Origin: Sulfitobacter sp. SK012
GTDB taxonomy: Bacteria; Pseudomonadota; Alphaproteobacteria; Rhodobacterales; Rhodobacteraceae
Length of the DNA stretch: 64,000 nucleotides
Assembly (NCBI RefSeq): GCF_003352085.1
Contig: NZ_CP025804.1
Location: forward strand, 2,046,001 to 2,110,000
Direction: 5' to 3'
Each line of letters begins with the position of its first letter. The stretch's first letter is position 1. The notes beneath the pieces are model-generated. The model was given only the letters and a program-made list of their open reading frames with translations, did not search any database and was not told the origin of the DNA. Made by a program: the position numbers and the translations under genes. Of the stretch, positions 40,465-48,655 are shown piece by piece.

Positions 40465-42786
40465 CTATTTGTTGAGCCAAGGCCAGACATGCTCCCAACA
40501 TAGTTCGGCAGTATTCCTGCCGCGGGCCGAGACAACATCTTCATTCCATAATTCGACGTTGCGGAGCGGATCAAGAAGGGAAAGCCGCGTGCCTTCTTGT
40601 AGGAGTTTGGCCGTGTTCTGCGAGAAGCTGATCCCTGCCGCCTTTGCCTCTTCAATACGCCTATCCTGATCAGCCACCGATGATTCAGTCAGCGCAAGAT
40701 AGAACTTCTTCTTCTTCTCCCAGCTGTCGCTTCCGATTGCAGAGTTCTCTTTTGCTGGCAGTAGCACGAGGTTGCCAAGAGTGTGTCTTAGAATGCTATC
40801 TTTATAGAGGCCGTTGTCCCACCCATGCTTCGGGACTGTTTCCGGAGCGATGTGCTCGACGGTGGCGTAGTGATTGCCATGCCAGGTTGCGTAGTTGCAG
40901 AAGTTGTTAGTATGGACGCTCGCCTTTACGCCGTCCGTTTTCCAGATGCCGGGTGTGGTCTCCGACGGAATGGCCTGATGCGCTGCCGTCAGAATCATGA
41001 ACCTGACGAGTTCCCGGGATTGTTGGTAAAGCGGGTTTGCCGCCGCCATCCCTACCCAGCTCTCCTTCGTAAGCGTCTTCAGTTTGTGCGTCAGAAGGGC
41101 CTTGAAGGCCTCTTTGAGTTCGTCTGGTGAGAGAAGGTCGTTCGTATGGTCGACGCCCGCACAGAGGCCGAATTTGCGGCTTGATCCGCGGCCGAATTTG
41201 GGGGCCATTATAGCCCTGAAATCACTATCGATCCCTGCCGTGCCGCCGGTCGCCGCGCGCCGTAGCACAAGGAATGCGGCTACAGCCCTGAGAACCTCAA
41301 CGAAGCGATCTTCGCCGCTATGTTTCAGATCATCCGTCCAGTACCGCGAGAGTATGGGAAGCGCGAGGCTGGTCTTCATATCAGCAATGAATGAGGAGAG
41401 GAGCTGCACCTCGTCCACCGTTTCGCTCCGGTGAAACCTGCCGAGTTCCTCGACGCCGCCGCTCTCCCAGTAGTAGCGTCGGAACTGCGTGGCGTCCGCA
41501 AGCGCCTGCACGAATTGGCGCGCGGAGCTCGGGCTGTTCTTTGCAGCATTGTCGTAACTCTGGCGCAAGAAGTTACGCTGTGCTGCAAGGTCTTTCGAGA
41601 GTTTTCTGCCTTCGAGATAAAGCGCGAAGGTAACGATCAAGTCCTTGGTCTCGGCTTGTTTCTTTGCCGTATCCGAAAAGCGTTGATCCAGATTGCCATC
41701 TATCGTGGCAAACGCACTTTCTGAAGGTGTTCCGGCATAGCCATGCTGTTTTTTTTCATAGTTTATGACACGGGGCTTTAGGGTTTCGAGTGCTGTGAGA
41801 GGCTCGCCGGTCGTATTGAGAGCATCAAAAATATCGAAGGCCGCAGATTCGTCGTGTGTTGTTACGCGTGTAAGCACAATGCAATTGCAAAAGTAGGATG
41901 CGAACAGGAGCGTCCGCGTCAGGCAATGAAGTTCTTGATGCTTGAGGATCGTATCGAGCGCCCGGTTTCGGTCGCTGTCATTCTTTATGAAGTCAAAAAA
42001 TCTATCGAATAGAGTACGGCACTGCGCCCGCTGTATCCATGATATGTCGAACTGCTCACATTCGGTATCCTCGTACCAATCCGCATCGTTTAGATTGCCA
42101 ATAAGACGGCGGATGAGCTGGTAGTTGCCCGCAAGTTTCTCGGCATCGGTACCGCTTCCGAGCGACGGAGGAACATATTCAGTTTTTTCACTGTCAACAT
42201 ATTCGGCAAATCCGTCAAGAAATCGTGCTATGGCGGACTTATAATCCGACGTGGGCTTGCTTCGTCCGCGCGAATCCTCCTGCCGGACTATTCGGGGGAA
42301 CGGGAAGGTGTTCTTCGGCGAAATGCGTTGCGATCCGACAGCACACTCATAGAGCGCATAGAGTCGTTCGCTCAATTCCTCTTCGAGCCATTTCTTCAGA
42401 GTGGCGTCAACGGAGGATGGAAAGTCTGTCCGTTCAAGTTGGCGGCGCAATGCTTCGCTGATAGCGCAGGCAAACAATGACAAGGTAGTCAAGCGCTGCT
42501 GCCCGTCTACGACGGCAAAGGAAAGGCCGCCAAAATCCTCTTCCTTGTTCTCCTCTTTAACGAGGATCAGCGTGCCAAGAAACGTAAAGGCGTTGGCATC
42601 GCCGCTTTCCGACGTACGGGCAAAGCCATTTAGCGCATCGTAATAGAGCCTTACGATGTTGGCTTCGGCCCAATCATACTGGCGCTGATACTCCGGGATC
42701 GCAAAACCGACACGCCCTTCCTCAAGCATTGCCATCTCAAGAGGGCTGGTTGCTAGTGCTTCAAACAGGTCTTTCGCTTTTTTCAT
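40465..42786 (-). CDS. sspE: SspE-like restriction effector: DUF262 NTPase-like plus DUF1524 HNH domain
   Basis: The 773-residue protein starts with DUF262: FAIPEYQRQYDW at about 27-38 and the hallmark VVDGQQRLTTL (about 91-101). It ends with DUF1524, an HNH-type nuclease: YATVEHIAPETVPKHGW (about 640), then LGNLVLLPAKEN. This is the architecture of GmrSD-type and SspE proteins. SspE is known to sense phosphorothioate-modified DNA and to nick phage DNA. It lies in the same arm as the sulfur-modification genes and is flanked by a 45-bp direct repeat, so it may have moved as a cassette. ATG 42786 with GAGGTG upstream is the start; a GTG two codons earlier is possible. The symbol is tentative. 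Confidence 0.75.
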   Translation of the reverse strand: MKKAKDLFEALATSPLEMAMLEEGRVGFAIPEYQRQYDWAEANIVRLYYDALNGFARTSESGDANAFTFLGTLILVKEENKEEDFGGLSFAVVDGQQRLTTLSLFACAISEALRRQLERTDFPSSVDATLKKWLEEELSERLYALYECAVGSQRISPKNTFPFPRIVRQEDSRGRSKPTSDYKSAIARFLDGFAEYVDSEKTEYVPPSLGSGTDAEKLAGNYQLIRRLIGNLNDADWYEDTECEQFDISWIQRAQCRTLFDRFFDFIKNDSDRNRALDTILKHQELHCLTRTLLFASYFCNCIVLTRVTTHDESAAFDIFDALNTTGEPLTALETLKPRVINYEKKQHGYAGTPSESAFATIDGNLDQRFSDTAKKQAETKDLIVTFALYLEGRKLSKDLAAQRNFLRQSYDNAAKNSPSSARQFVQALADATQFRRYYWESGGVEELGRFHRSETVDEVQLLSSFIADMKTSLALPILSRYWTDDLKHSGEDRFVEVLRAVAAFLVLRRAATGGTAGIDSDFRAIMAPKFGRGSSRKFGLCAGVDHTNDLLSPDELKEAFKALLTHKLKTLTKESWVGMAAANPLYQQSRELVRFMILTAAHQAIPSETTPGIWKTDGVKASVHTNNFCNYATWHGNHYATVEHIAPETVPKHGWDNGLYKDSILRHTLGNLVLLPAKENSAIGSDSWEKKKKFYLALTESSVADQDRRIEEAKAAGISFSQNTAKLLQEGTRLSLLDPLRNVELWNEDVVSARGRNTAELCWEHVWPWLNK

Positions 42787-42865
42787 GCTCACCTCGCAAG
42801 TACTTTTGGTTTTTATATCATGTGTTTGAGATCATAGGCCCGCAGCACGGGAGCAAGTGTGTGGG

Positions 42866-42910
42866 AGAGATGACACGCCGTGGCCGTCGGCGCAAACTCA
42901 TATGTCAATT
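42866..42910. repeat. 45-bp direct repeat, copy 2 (overlaps the end of the exonuclease gene)
   Basis: This copy starts AGAGATGACACGCCGTGGCC. It contains the last codons and stop of the exonuclease gene. Copy 1 at 40408-40452 has the corresponding residues of what looks like a former exonuclease end. The repeat brackets the SspE-like gene. Confidence 0.7.
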
Positions 42911-44265
42911 TCTGAGATCCTTGCGTGGTAGAAATCTTGAAGTGCACAAATCTGATCCATGTTTAGCACTTCACCACACACGATCTCGTGGAGTTGTTTT
43001 TCTACAATGGCCTTTGTCGTCCATGGCGTGGATGGCTCCTTGGTCAGCCAGCGGTCGCGGATCGCAGCGCTTGCTGCTGATCGGTATTTCTTGGGTGCGA
43101 ACTCCGGGGCGTTGGAGAAGATAAGCCGCATACCCAGTTGCTTGAGGCGGAGGTCGTCTAGTTGAGCGACGATTTGAGCGCGGTCACGCCAGTCGGCAAC
43201 CTCGAAATCTTCAAGGACCCGTTTGTCACCGGCGTTGTAGAATCTGTCATAGATTAACTGTTCGACGTGTTGGGCTGGCTCTTTGTCCGCATAGCGATTT
43301 GCCAAAGCCTGTCCCACACGTTGATGAAATTCAGGATGCGCAGAAACTAGCTGGGCAAGCGAGCCATGCGCGGAGCGGGGGTTGGCTACAGGAAAGACGT
43401 TCGGGGCTTTGTTTATCGCAATCGTTCGTATCAGCTTGGGTGATGCAGCAACCGCTTTGGCAAGATCTTGATCGTTGGCATCGATGATAGAAGCATCGCA
43501 AAGGTCCAGATCGAGAAATGCAACGGAGTTATTGTTCTGCGGGTTTGTGCCTGCGAAAACACCAAAATAGGATCGTGGCTGTGCCGCGCCAAATCGTTCG
43601 ATCAGGCATACTGGATGCCCACTTTGTAGCAATCGGTCAACCTCGTGCTTGTCGCGGTTCAACAAGCATTGATCCCAGACGGCAGGAGCATGCTTGCGAA
43701 TGACTGATGCGATATGGATCGTCGCCTCTACGTCGCCGAGGGCATCGTGGGCGTCATGATTTGCAAACCCGTTTTCGGGAGCGAGGCGATCAAGTTTAAA
43801 GCTTTCGCGCCCAAGATCATCAAGTGGCCATTTGAGGGCGTCTGGCTCGCGATCCCTTACTGCGTAGATCACCTTCATGAGATCGAGGCGGTCATTGTTG
43901 GCAAACTGGGTTTGATATAAATTGGGATGAAGATTTTGATAGAACGATTGCCTGAGAAACTCTTCGTCAAATGCAAGTGTGTTGTAACCGGCCCATGTCG
44001 CTGGAGCCCAGCGTTTGATCAGGTCGCTTATCTGATGTGAAAACTCGAACCATGATGGAAGGTCAGGGTCCACCAACTGATCTGGCGAGATCCCTGTCAC
44101 AGCAAGCGCCCATGGTGCCGGAAGAATGTGCGGTGCCAGTCTGCAGCGAATATCCACGCGCTCGGCCTCGTTCAGGTCGTTGTCTGTCAAGATCGCCGCA
44201 AACTGTAGGGGCTGGTCGAAAGCGGGTGATGTCCCCGTGGTTTCAAGGTCGTAAAATGCGAACAT
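42898..44265 (-). CDS. Exodeoxyribonuclease I (SbcB)-family 3'-5' exonuclease
   Basis: The 455-residue protein has the DEDDh exonuclease fold: FYDLETTG at 4-11 (the D-E pair), a central GYNTLAFDEEFLRQSFYQ (second Asp), and HDAHDALGDVEAT (His-Asp) around residue 170. An SH3-like and a helical extended region follow, as in SbcB. Such enzymes degrade single-stranded DNA 3'-5' and interact with the SSB tail. In this context it could process nicked or phage DNA. It sits between the methyltransferase and the SspE-like gene, on the same strand. It differs from chromosomal SbcB in being located in a defence island. Confidence 0.88.
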   Translation of the reverse strand: MFAFYDLETTGTSPAFDQPLQFAAILTDNDLNEAERVDIRCRLAPHILPAPWALAVTGISPDQLVDPDLPSWFEFSHQISDLIKRWAPATWAGYNTLAFDEEFLRQSFYQNLHPNLYQTQFANNDRLDLMKVIYAVRDREPDALKWPLDDLGRESFKLDRLAPENGFANHDAHDALGDVEATIHIASVIRKHAPAVWDQCLLNRDKHEVDRLLQSGHPVCLIERFGAAQPRSYFGVFAGTNPQNNNSVAFLDLDLCDASIIDANDQDLAKAVAASPKLIRTIAINKAPNVFPVANPRSAHGSLAQLVSAHPEFHQRVGQALANRYADKEPAQHVEQLIYDRFYNAGDKRVLEDFEVADWRDRAQIVAQLDDLRLKQLGMRLIFSNAPEFAPKKYRSAASAAIRDRWLTKEPSTPWTTKAIVEKQLHEIVCGEVLNMDQICALQDFYHARISEIDI

Positions 44266-44343
44266 GCGTGTCTAATACCCGTCTCTTTCTGGCCAAGCCT
44301 ACATTCTACCAACCAACGCGACGAAAGCCCAATTGTGTTTCAT

Positions 44344-46371
44344 CTAGCTAGGAATCTTTACGCCAGCCTTGAGGAGGGTCTGAGCAAACTCCCGGAAACT
44401 CGGTCCTTCATTGTTGAAATTAAGAGTGTTCAGATCCAAGACTTCCTGATCAAACGCTTTCTGTGCCGCTCGTCGAGGATCAGCATCTGTCATGTAGCGA
44501 GATTTTAGATAAAGAAGCCGAACGTCATTGTTTGCAGAATGGTCGATGATGGAAACATCAAAAGTGTCGAACTCGACTTTCACCCGAGTCATCAAACGTG
44601 GGAGAAATGATGTCTCAAAATCGGCATATGTCAGGGCAGTTAGCTTACGGCTGTTTATGTGTATTCTTAGCAGAGTTGTTTCGGACAGATCACCAGCCAG
44701 TCGTTCCGCGAGCGCAACATACCCTCGAAGCCTGACGGACAGGTCCTGGAGTCTGTTAGCGGAAAATTGGAATTTGCCGTGTTCTAAATGTCCGATCCTG
44801 GCAGTGGCTGCAGCTGCGGCATCTTCTAAGAGCAGGTCTTGATTGCCGATGGAATAGAGAAGCTCTTGTCCAGATTCCTGCGCTCGCTTGTGGCTGCCGA
44901 AGAAAGCCCGAATGTCGCGCCTCAGTTCCGGAGGAAATGAGCCATACGATTTTCTTTGTGAAAATGCGTGCATTGCGAAGTGGAGGCTTAGATCTTCAGT
45001 TCTAGTGGCAACGATTTCTTCAAGTTCTTCATGACCTATGTCAGCAATTGCTTGACTTGCCGCATACTGAAGGCCTTGTTTTGAATGCGAAAGCTTTGTC
45101 GCAAGGCTTTTGGGAAGCTCTGAGAGGTCGGGCTGGCGGCCAAAGGCCCTGATCTCAGCAGCAAGGTCTCGGATGGTTGTTTGGCTGAGCTTTTCAGAGG
45201 ATTTATTTGGGATGCTTTTTTGAGGTGTACTTGGTTTTGGAACGGCGCGGTACTCACGCGCCTTGAAGCCAATTTGACGCCTTAGCAAATATCTTTGCTC
45301 TTCTAACTCATCCCGAAAGACCAAAAATATGCCTTGGCCGACAGCTAAGGGCTCGACATCTAAAACACTGCTGATGAATTCTCTAAGTTCGGACTGTGTA
45401 TAATATTTTTGGAACGTCTTTCGGGACGTCAAGTATCCGTCGCGGTAAGGCCGCGCGCCACTTAGATCAGCTTTGCCGTACAGCATGACGGAAACGGCTA
45501 GGCAGACCTCCGTCAAGCTGAATGCGCGTTTCAGCGCCTCGGCCCGCTCTTCAGGGTCTTCGATAACGTTCAGTACAAACCCGAGATTGGTGACTTGGCT
45601 CTTTTTCAGAGAGCTAGGATCTGATCGATAATGTGGATCCCACCCTTCGACAGCATACCCATCGGACTCCAGGGCTCGGATGTCATCGCCTTGGCCACAT
45701 CCGTAGTCCAATACGGTGCTATCGTGACGGATAAGCCCACTAGTAAACAGCAGGTACATTGGCGCAGAGAGTGCAGCGCGTGTGATCGCTGTCTTGTGTC
45801 GCTCAATCTTCTTGTTTTCTGAGGTGCTTATGTCATCAGTTTTAGCCTCGAGAAGCTCGTCTGACCTTGAGCTACTAAGCACCACGTTTGGACCTTCGAC
45901 TGTCAGTCCGGCTTCAGCAAGTGTCTCCATCCAAATCCGCCGCGTTCCCTTGTTTGCCATATTCTTAAACAGCCCATTGCTCTCTAAGGACTGCGTCAGC
46001 TTGGCAAACTCATCTCTCAGCGGATGATCCGGGGCGAGGAGTAGCTCTTTTCTGTGGAGAATGGGTGGATTTGCGTCAGAGTATTTTCTCAGTTTTGCGC
46101 CTTCTTCTGCGAGGTGGACGAGTAGGCTTGCCCGCAGCTCTGGAAAAGCCACGGCGCTGAATTCTTGGTAGTCCAAAAATGAGAAGGTCTGATCGTCTTG
46201 CCCCGAGATCTTTAACACCGACCATTGGAAGTCTTCCGGAACCCTTTGCAGTGCAACGCTCAGCTTATCCTTTGCGCTCGTCTGAAGGTAATCAACCGCG
46301 CCCCGGTGCACGTAGATTGCTTGGCCCACCTTTTTTCCAACCGCATTTTTGGGAGATCTTTTGTCTTGCAA
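44344..46371 (-). CDS. DNA phosphorothioation-associated putative methyltransferase
   Basis: The 675-residue protein has a class I SAM-methyltransferase domain with motif I VLDYGCGQGDD (about 218-228) and motif-like NLGFVLNVIEDPEERAEALK (about 265). The N-terminal 200 residues (KVGQAIYVHRGAVDYLQ) and a long C-terminal region match the known family of PT-associated putative methyltransferases. These are found next to dnd/ssp sulfur-modification genes; their substrate is not established. It lies 72 bases downstream of the cysteine desulfurase gene on the same strand and is probably co-transcribed with it. Confidence 0.85.
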   Translation of the reverse strand: MQDKRSPKNAVGKKVGQAIYVHRGAVDYLQTSAKDKLSVALQRVPEDFQWSVLKISGQDDQTFSFLDYQEFSAVAFPELRASLLVHLAEEGAKLRKYSDANPPILHRKELLLAPDHPLRDEFAKLTQSLESNGLFKNMANKGTRRIWMETLAEAGLTVEGPNVVLSSSRSDELLEAKTDDISTSENKKIERHKTAITRAALSAPMYLLFTSGLIRHDSTVLDYGCGQGDDIRALESDGYAVEGWDPHYRSDPSSLKKSQVTNLGFVLNVIEDPEERAEALKRAFSLTEVCLAVSVMLYGKADLSGARPYRDGYLTSRKTFQKYYTQSELREFISSVLDVEPLAVGQGIFLVFRDELEEQRYLLRRQIGFKAREYRAVPKPSTPQKSIPNKSSEKLSQTTIRDLAAEIRAFGRQPDLSELPKSLATKLSHSKQGLQYAASQAIADIGHEELEEIVATRTEDLSLHFAMHAFSQRKSYGSFPPELRRDIRAFFGSHKRAQESGQELLYSIGNQDLLLEDAAAAATARIGHLEHGKFQFSANRLQDLSVRLRGYVALAERLAGDLSETTLLRIHINSRKLTALTYADFETSFLPRLMTRVKVEFDTFDVSIIDHSANNDVRLLYLKSRYMTDADPRRAAQKAFDQEVLDLNTLNFNNEGPSFREFAQTLLKAGVKIPS

Positions 46372-46443
46372 GTTTCAGCCTTCGGGTTTGGACCTTTCTA
46401 AAGGTTCTTCTAACACATCCTACCTGATCGAAGGGCGATCGAT

Positions 46444-47586
46444 CTAGAGTACCGCTATTATGGCCTCTGCGGCTGTTAGAGCTTCATCCGATGTGTTGGT
46501 GTGCCCAAAGCTAAAACGAATGGAGGCTTGCGCTTCATCCGATGTAAGACCGATTGCGCTGAGGACGTAGCTTGGTTCCGTAATTCCCGAAGAGCAGGCA
46601 GAACCCGTCGAAGCTGAAACGATAGGCTGTAATCGTTGGAGCATTTCATCGGCATCGTGTCCTTCGAACCTTAGATTCGCATTGCCAGGATGACGGGAGG
46701 CGAGCTTTTCGCCATTTAATCTTATATGGTCACGGCTCGATTGCAGTTTATTTACGAAAAGATCTCGTAGTCTTGCTACACGCGCTCTCATGGCAGCTCC
46801 GGCCTCCGAGGCATGGAACTCCGCCGCTGCGCCAATACCAACACACAAAGGGAGGGGCAACGTACCGGACCGCATCCCACCCTCTTGCCCGCCTCCGTGA
46901 AACAAAGGCTCAATGTGGTCCTTCAATTCACGACTCACAAAGAGCGCGCCAACACCCATGGGCCCACCAAATTTATGCCCCGATAGACTGACCATATCGG
47001 CCAAATTCGCATAGTCCATAAGGTCGACTGCGCTTGGTGCCTGCGCGAAATCAGAGTGGAGGATTGCGCCCGCATCACGGCAAAGTGCTGATATTGAGGC
47101 AAGATCTTGGACGGTTCCGATCTCATTGTTGACTAATGCTACGCTTACTAACAAGACATCCTCGCTTAGCATGTCTCGCAGTTTATCGAGGTCGACGTGG
47201 CCTTTCCCGTTGACCGGAATCTCTAAAACCGAGCATCCTGTTGTCTGAGCAACATAGGCGGCACTTTCCAATACGCACTTATGTTCCGTCGCCGAAACTA
47301 GGATTGTCTTGCGTTGACTTTGCCGTTGCTTCGGAATGCACAGGCCCTTTATCGCAAGATTATTCGCCTCTGTAGCGCCGGATGTGAAGATGATCTCATC
47401 CGGATCGGCTCCAATATAGTTGGCCACTTTGGTCCTCGATGACTCAGTAGCCTTGTTTGCAGTCCACCCTGTGGAATGTTCGGATGAGTGTGGGTTGCCA
47501 TGGAAGTCAGCCCAAAACGGCTGCATTGCGGCCCGAACTGTGGGCAGGATCGGGGTGCTCGCTTGATGATCAAGGTATACGGTCAA
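46444..47586 (-). CDS. sspA: Cysteine desulfurase, SspA/DndA type
   Basis: The 380-residue PLP enzyme has the class V signature: VYLDHQASTPILP near the start, GHKFGGPMGVGAL with the PLP lysine (about 205), and the catalytic-loop Cys in SASTGSACSSG (about 326). It supplies sulfur from L-cysteine as a protein-bound persulfide. Its place opposite sspB in a divergent arrangement matches published ssp loci, where sspA is the sulfur donor. The start is TTG 47586 with AGGA upstream. It could in principle serve Fe-S assembly, but its neighbours make DNA sulfuration much more likely. Confidence 0.9.
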   Translation of the reverse strand: MTVYLDHQASTPILPTVRAAMQPFWADFHGNPHSSEHSTGWTANKATESSRTKVANYIGADPDEIIFTSGATEANNLAIKGLCIPKQRQSQRKTILVSATEHKCVLESAAYVAQTTGCSVLEIPVNGKGHVDLDKLRDMLSEDVLLVSVALVNNEIGTVQDLASISALCRDAGAILHSDFAQAPSAVDLMDYANLADMVSLSGHKFGGPMGVGALFVSRELKDHIEPLFHGGGQEGGMRSGTLPLPLCVGIGAAAEFHASEAGAAMRARVARLRDLFVNKLQSSRDHIRLNGEKLASRHPGNANLRFEGHDADEMLQRLQPIVSASTGSACSSGITEPSYVLSAIGLTSDEAQASIRFSFGHTNTSDEALTAAEAIIAVL

Positions 47587-47713
47587 AGGGTTTTTCCTAC
47601 CAAATAGGAGCTTAGCTGTAGACCAAGCTTGATCCTGGGGTCAAGCACCAGGACGCCGTTGACCATCTCCTTGGAAGATCGCTATAACGACCCCAAAGCG
47701 GGGTAGCAGCTAC
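47587..47713. promoter_or_regulatory. Divergent promoter region between sspA and sspB
   Basis: The 127-base gap must contain both promoters. It contains a short inverted repeat CTTGA-n8-TCAAG (about 47628-47645) and a smaller stem CCCC-n5-GGGG near 47693. These could be operator sites for an unknown regulator. No consensus promoter was convincingly assigned. Confidence 0.35.
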
Positions 47714-48655
47714 ATGAAAAAGCAAACAACATTCACGCAGGATTACAAGCCGCAATTCTCGGGGCACGAAACCTTTCCCTTGCGTTATGGGTGGTTGGAA
47801 AAGGCTTTTGAAGCTGTTGATGCTAGCGGCCTGAATAACAACAAGATTTTTTCAGACAGCACGGCAATCGCGCATTTTGGCGTCGGCAAAAATATGGTAG
47901 CCGCAATCCGGTTTTGGGCACAGGTCGCAGGTATACTCGCAACCGATGGGAAGGATGTAAGGACGACCAAGTTAGGTCAGCAGTTACTTGGGCCCAATGG
48001 TATCGATCCATACCTTGAAAACGCTTCATCGCTCTGGAAAATCCACTGGGACGTTGCGTCTAATCCCAAGCACACAGCCACATACTGGTTGTTCAATATT
48101 TTCAATGAGCAAAACTTTGACCGCGATACGGTTCTGCGAAGGTTGCTAGAATTTATTGGTCAGCGTGGTTGGAAGGTGCCAACGGAGAAGACGTTAACAA
48201 ACGATATAAGCGTCTTGTTGGCTAACTACGTCCCTAGCGTCCCAAAGCGTGGTCCAAGCGAAGAGGCATTCAATTCTCCGCTGACTGAGCTAGGTTTGAT
48301 CCGGCGGCGCTCCAATGGAAAGTTCGGTATGAACTTGGGGCGGAAACCGAGCCTGTCTAACGGTGTTTTCCTCTATGCGGTGTGCGATTTTTGGGAACGA
48401 ACGTCATCCGCAAACACGCTTAGCGTTCAGTCGATGCTACTAGAGCCCGGGTCTCCCGGAAGGGTGTTCGCACTTGAGGAGTGGGAGCTGATTGATAGGT
48501 TGGCCGATGTCGCTGACATGACCGACGGTTTGATTTCCTGGTCTGAGACGGCTGGATTGAAGCAGCTTCTTAGACTTGGGGAGTTTCCCCCGGATTTTGC
48601 AGAGAACCTCTGGTCCTCCGACATTTCCGACTTGAGAGGTTCACATGCCGCTTAA
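47714..48655 (+). CDS. sspB: DUF4007-family protein, SspB-like phosphorothioation component
   Basis: The 313-residue protein begins DYKPQFSGHETFPLRYGWLE, the DUF4007 signature, and contains HFGVGKNMVAAIRFWAQ (about 55-71), LFNIFNEQNFDRDTVLRRLL and a C-terminal region rich in helices. DUF4007 is the domain of SspB, which nicks DNA so that sulfur can be inserted on one strand. It overlaps the next gene by 11 bases and is clearly in one operon with sspC and sspD. No close resemblance to a regulator was seen. Confidence 0.88.
   Translation: MKKQTTFTQDYKPQFSGHETFPLRYGWLEKAFEAVDASGLNNNKIFSDSTAIAHFGVGKNMVAAIRFWAQVAGILATDGKDVRTTKLGQQLLGPNGIDPYLENASSLWKIHWDVASNPKHTATYWLFNIFNEQNFDRDTVLRRLLEFIGQRGWKVPTEKTLTNDISVLLANYVPSVPKRGPSEEAFNSPLTELGLIRRRSNGKFGMNLGRKPSLSNGVFLYAVCDFWERTSSANTLSVQSMLLEPGSPGRVFALEEWELIDRLADVADMTDGLISWSETAGLKQLLRLGEFPPDFAENLWSSDISDLRGSHAA

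Noticed and set aside
46444..47586. Housekeeping IscS/NifS role for the cysteine desulfurase
   Set aside because: No isc/suf genes are nearby, while the divergent DUF4007, ATPase and PAPS-reductase-like genes point to DNA sulfuration.
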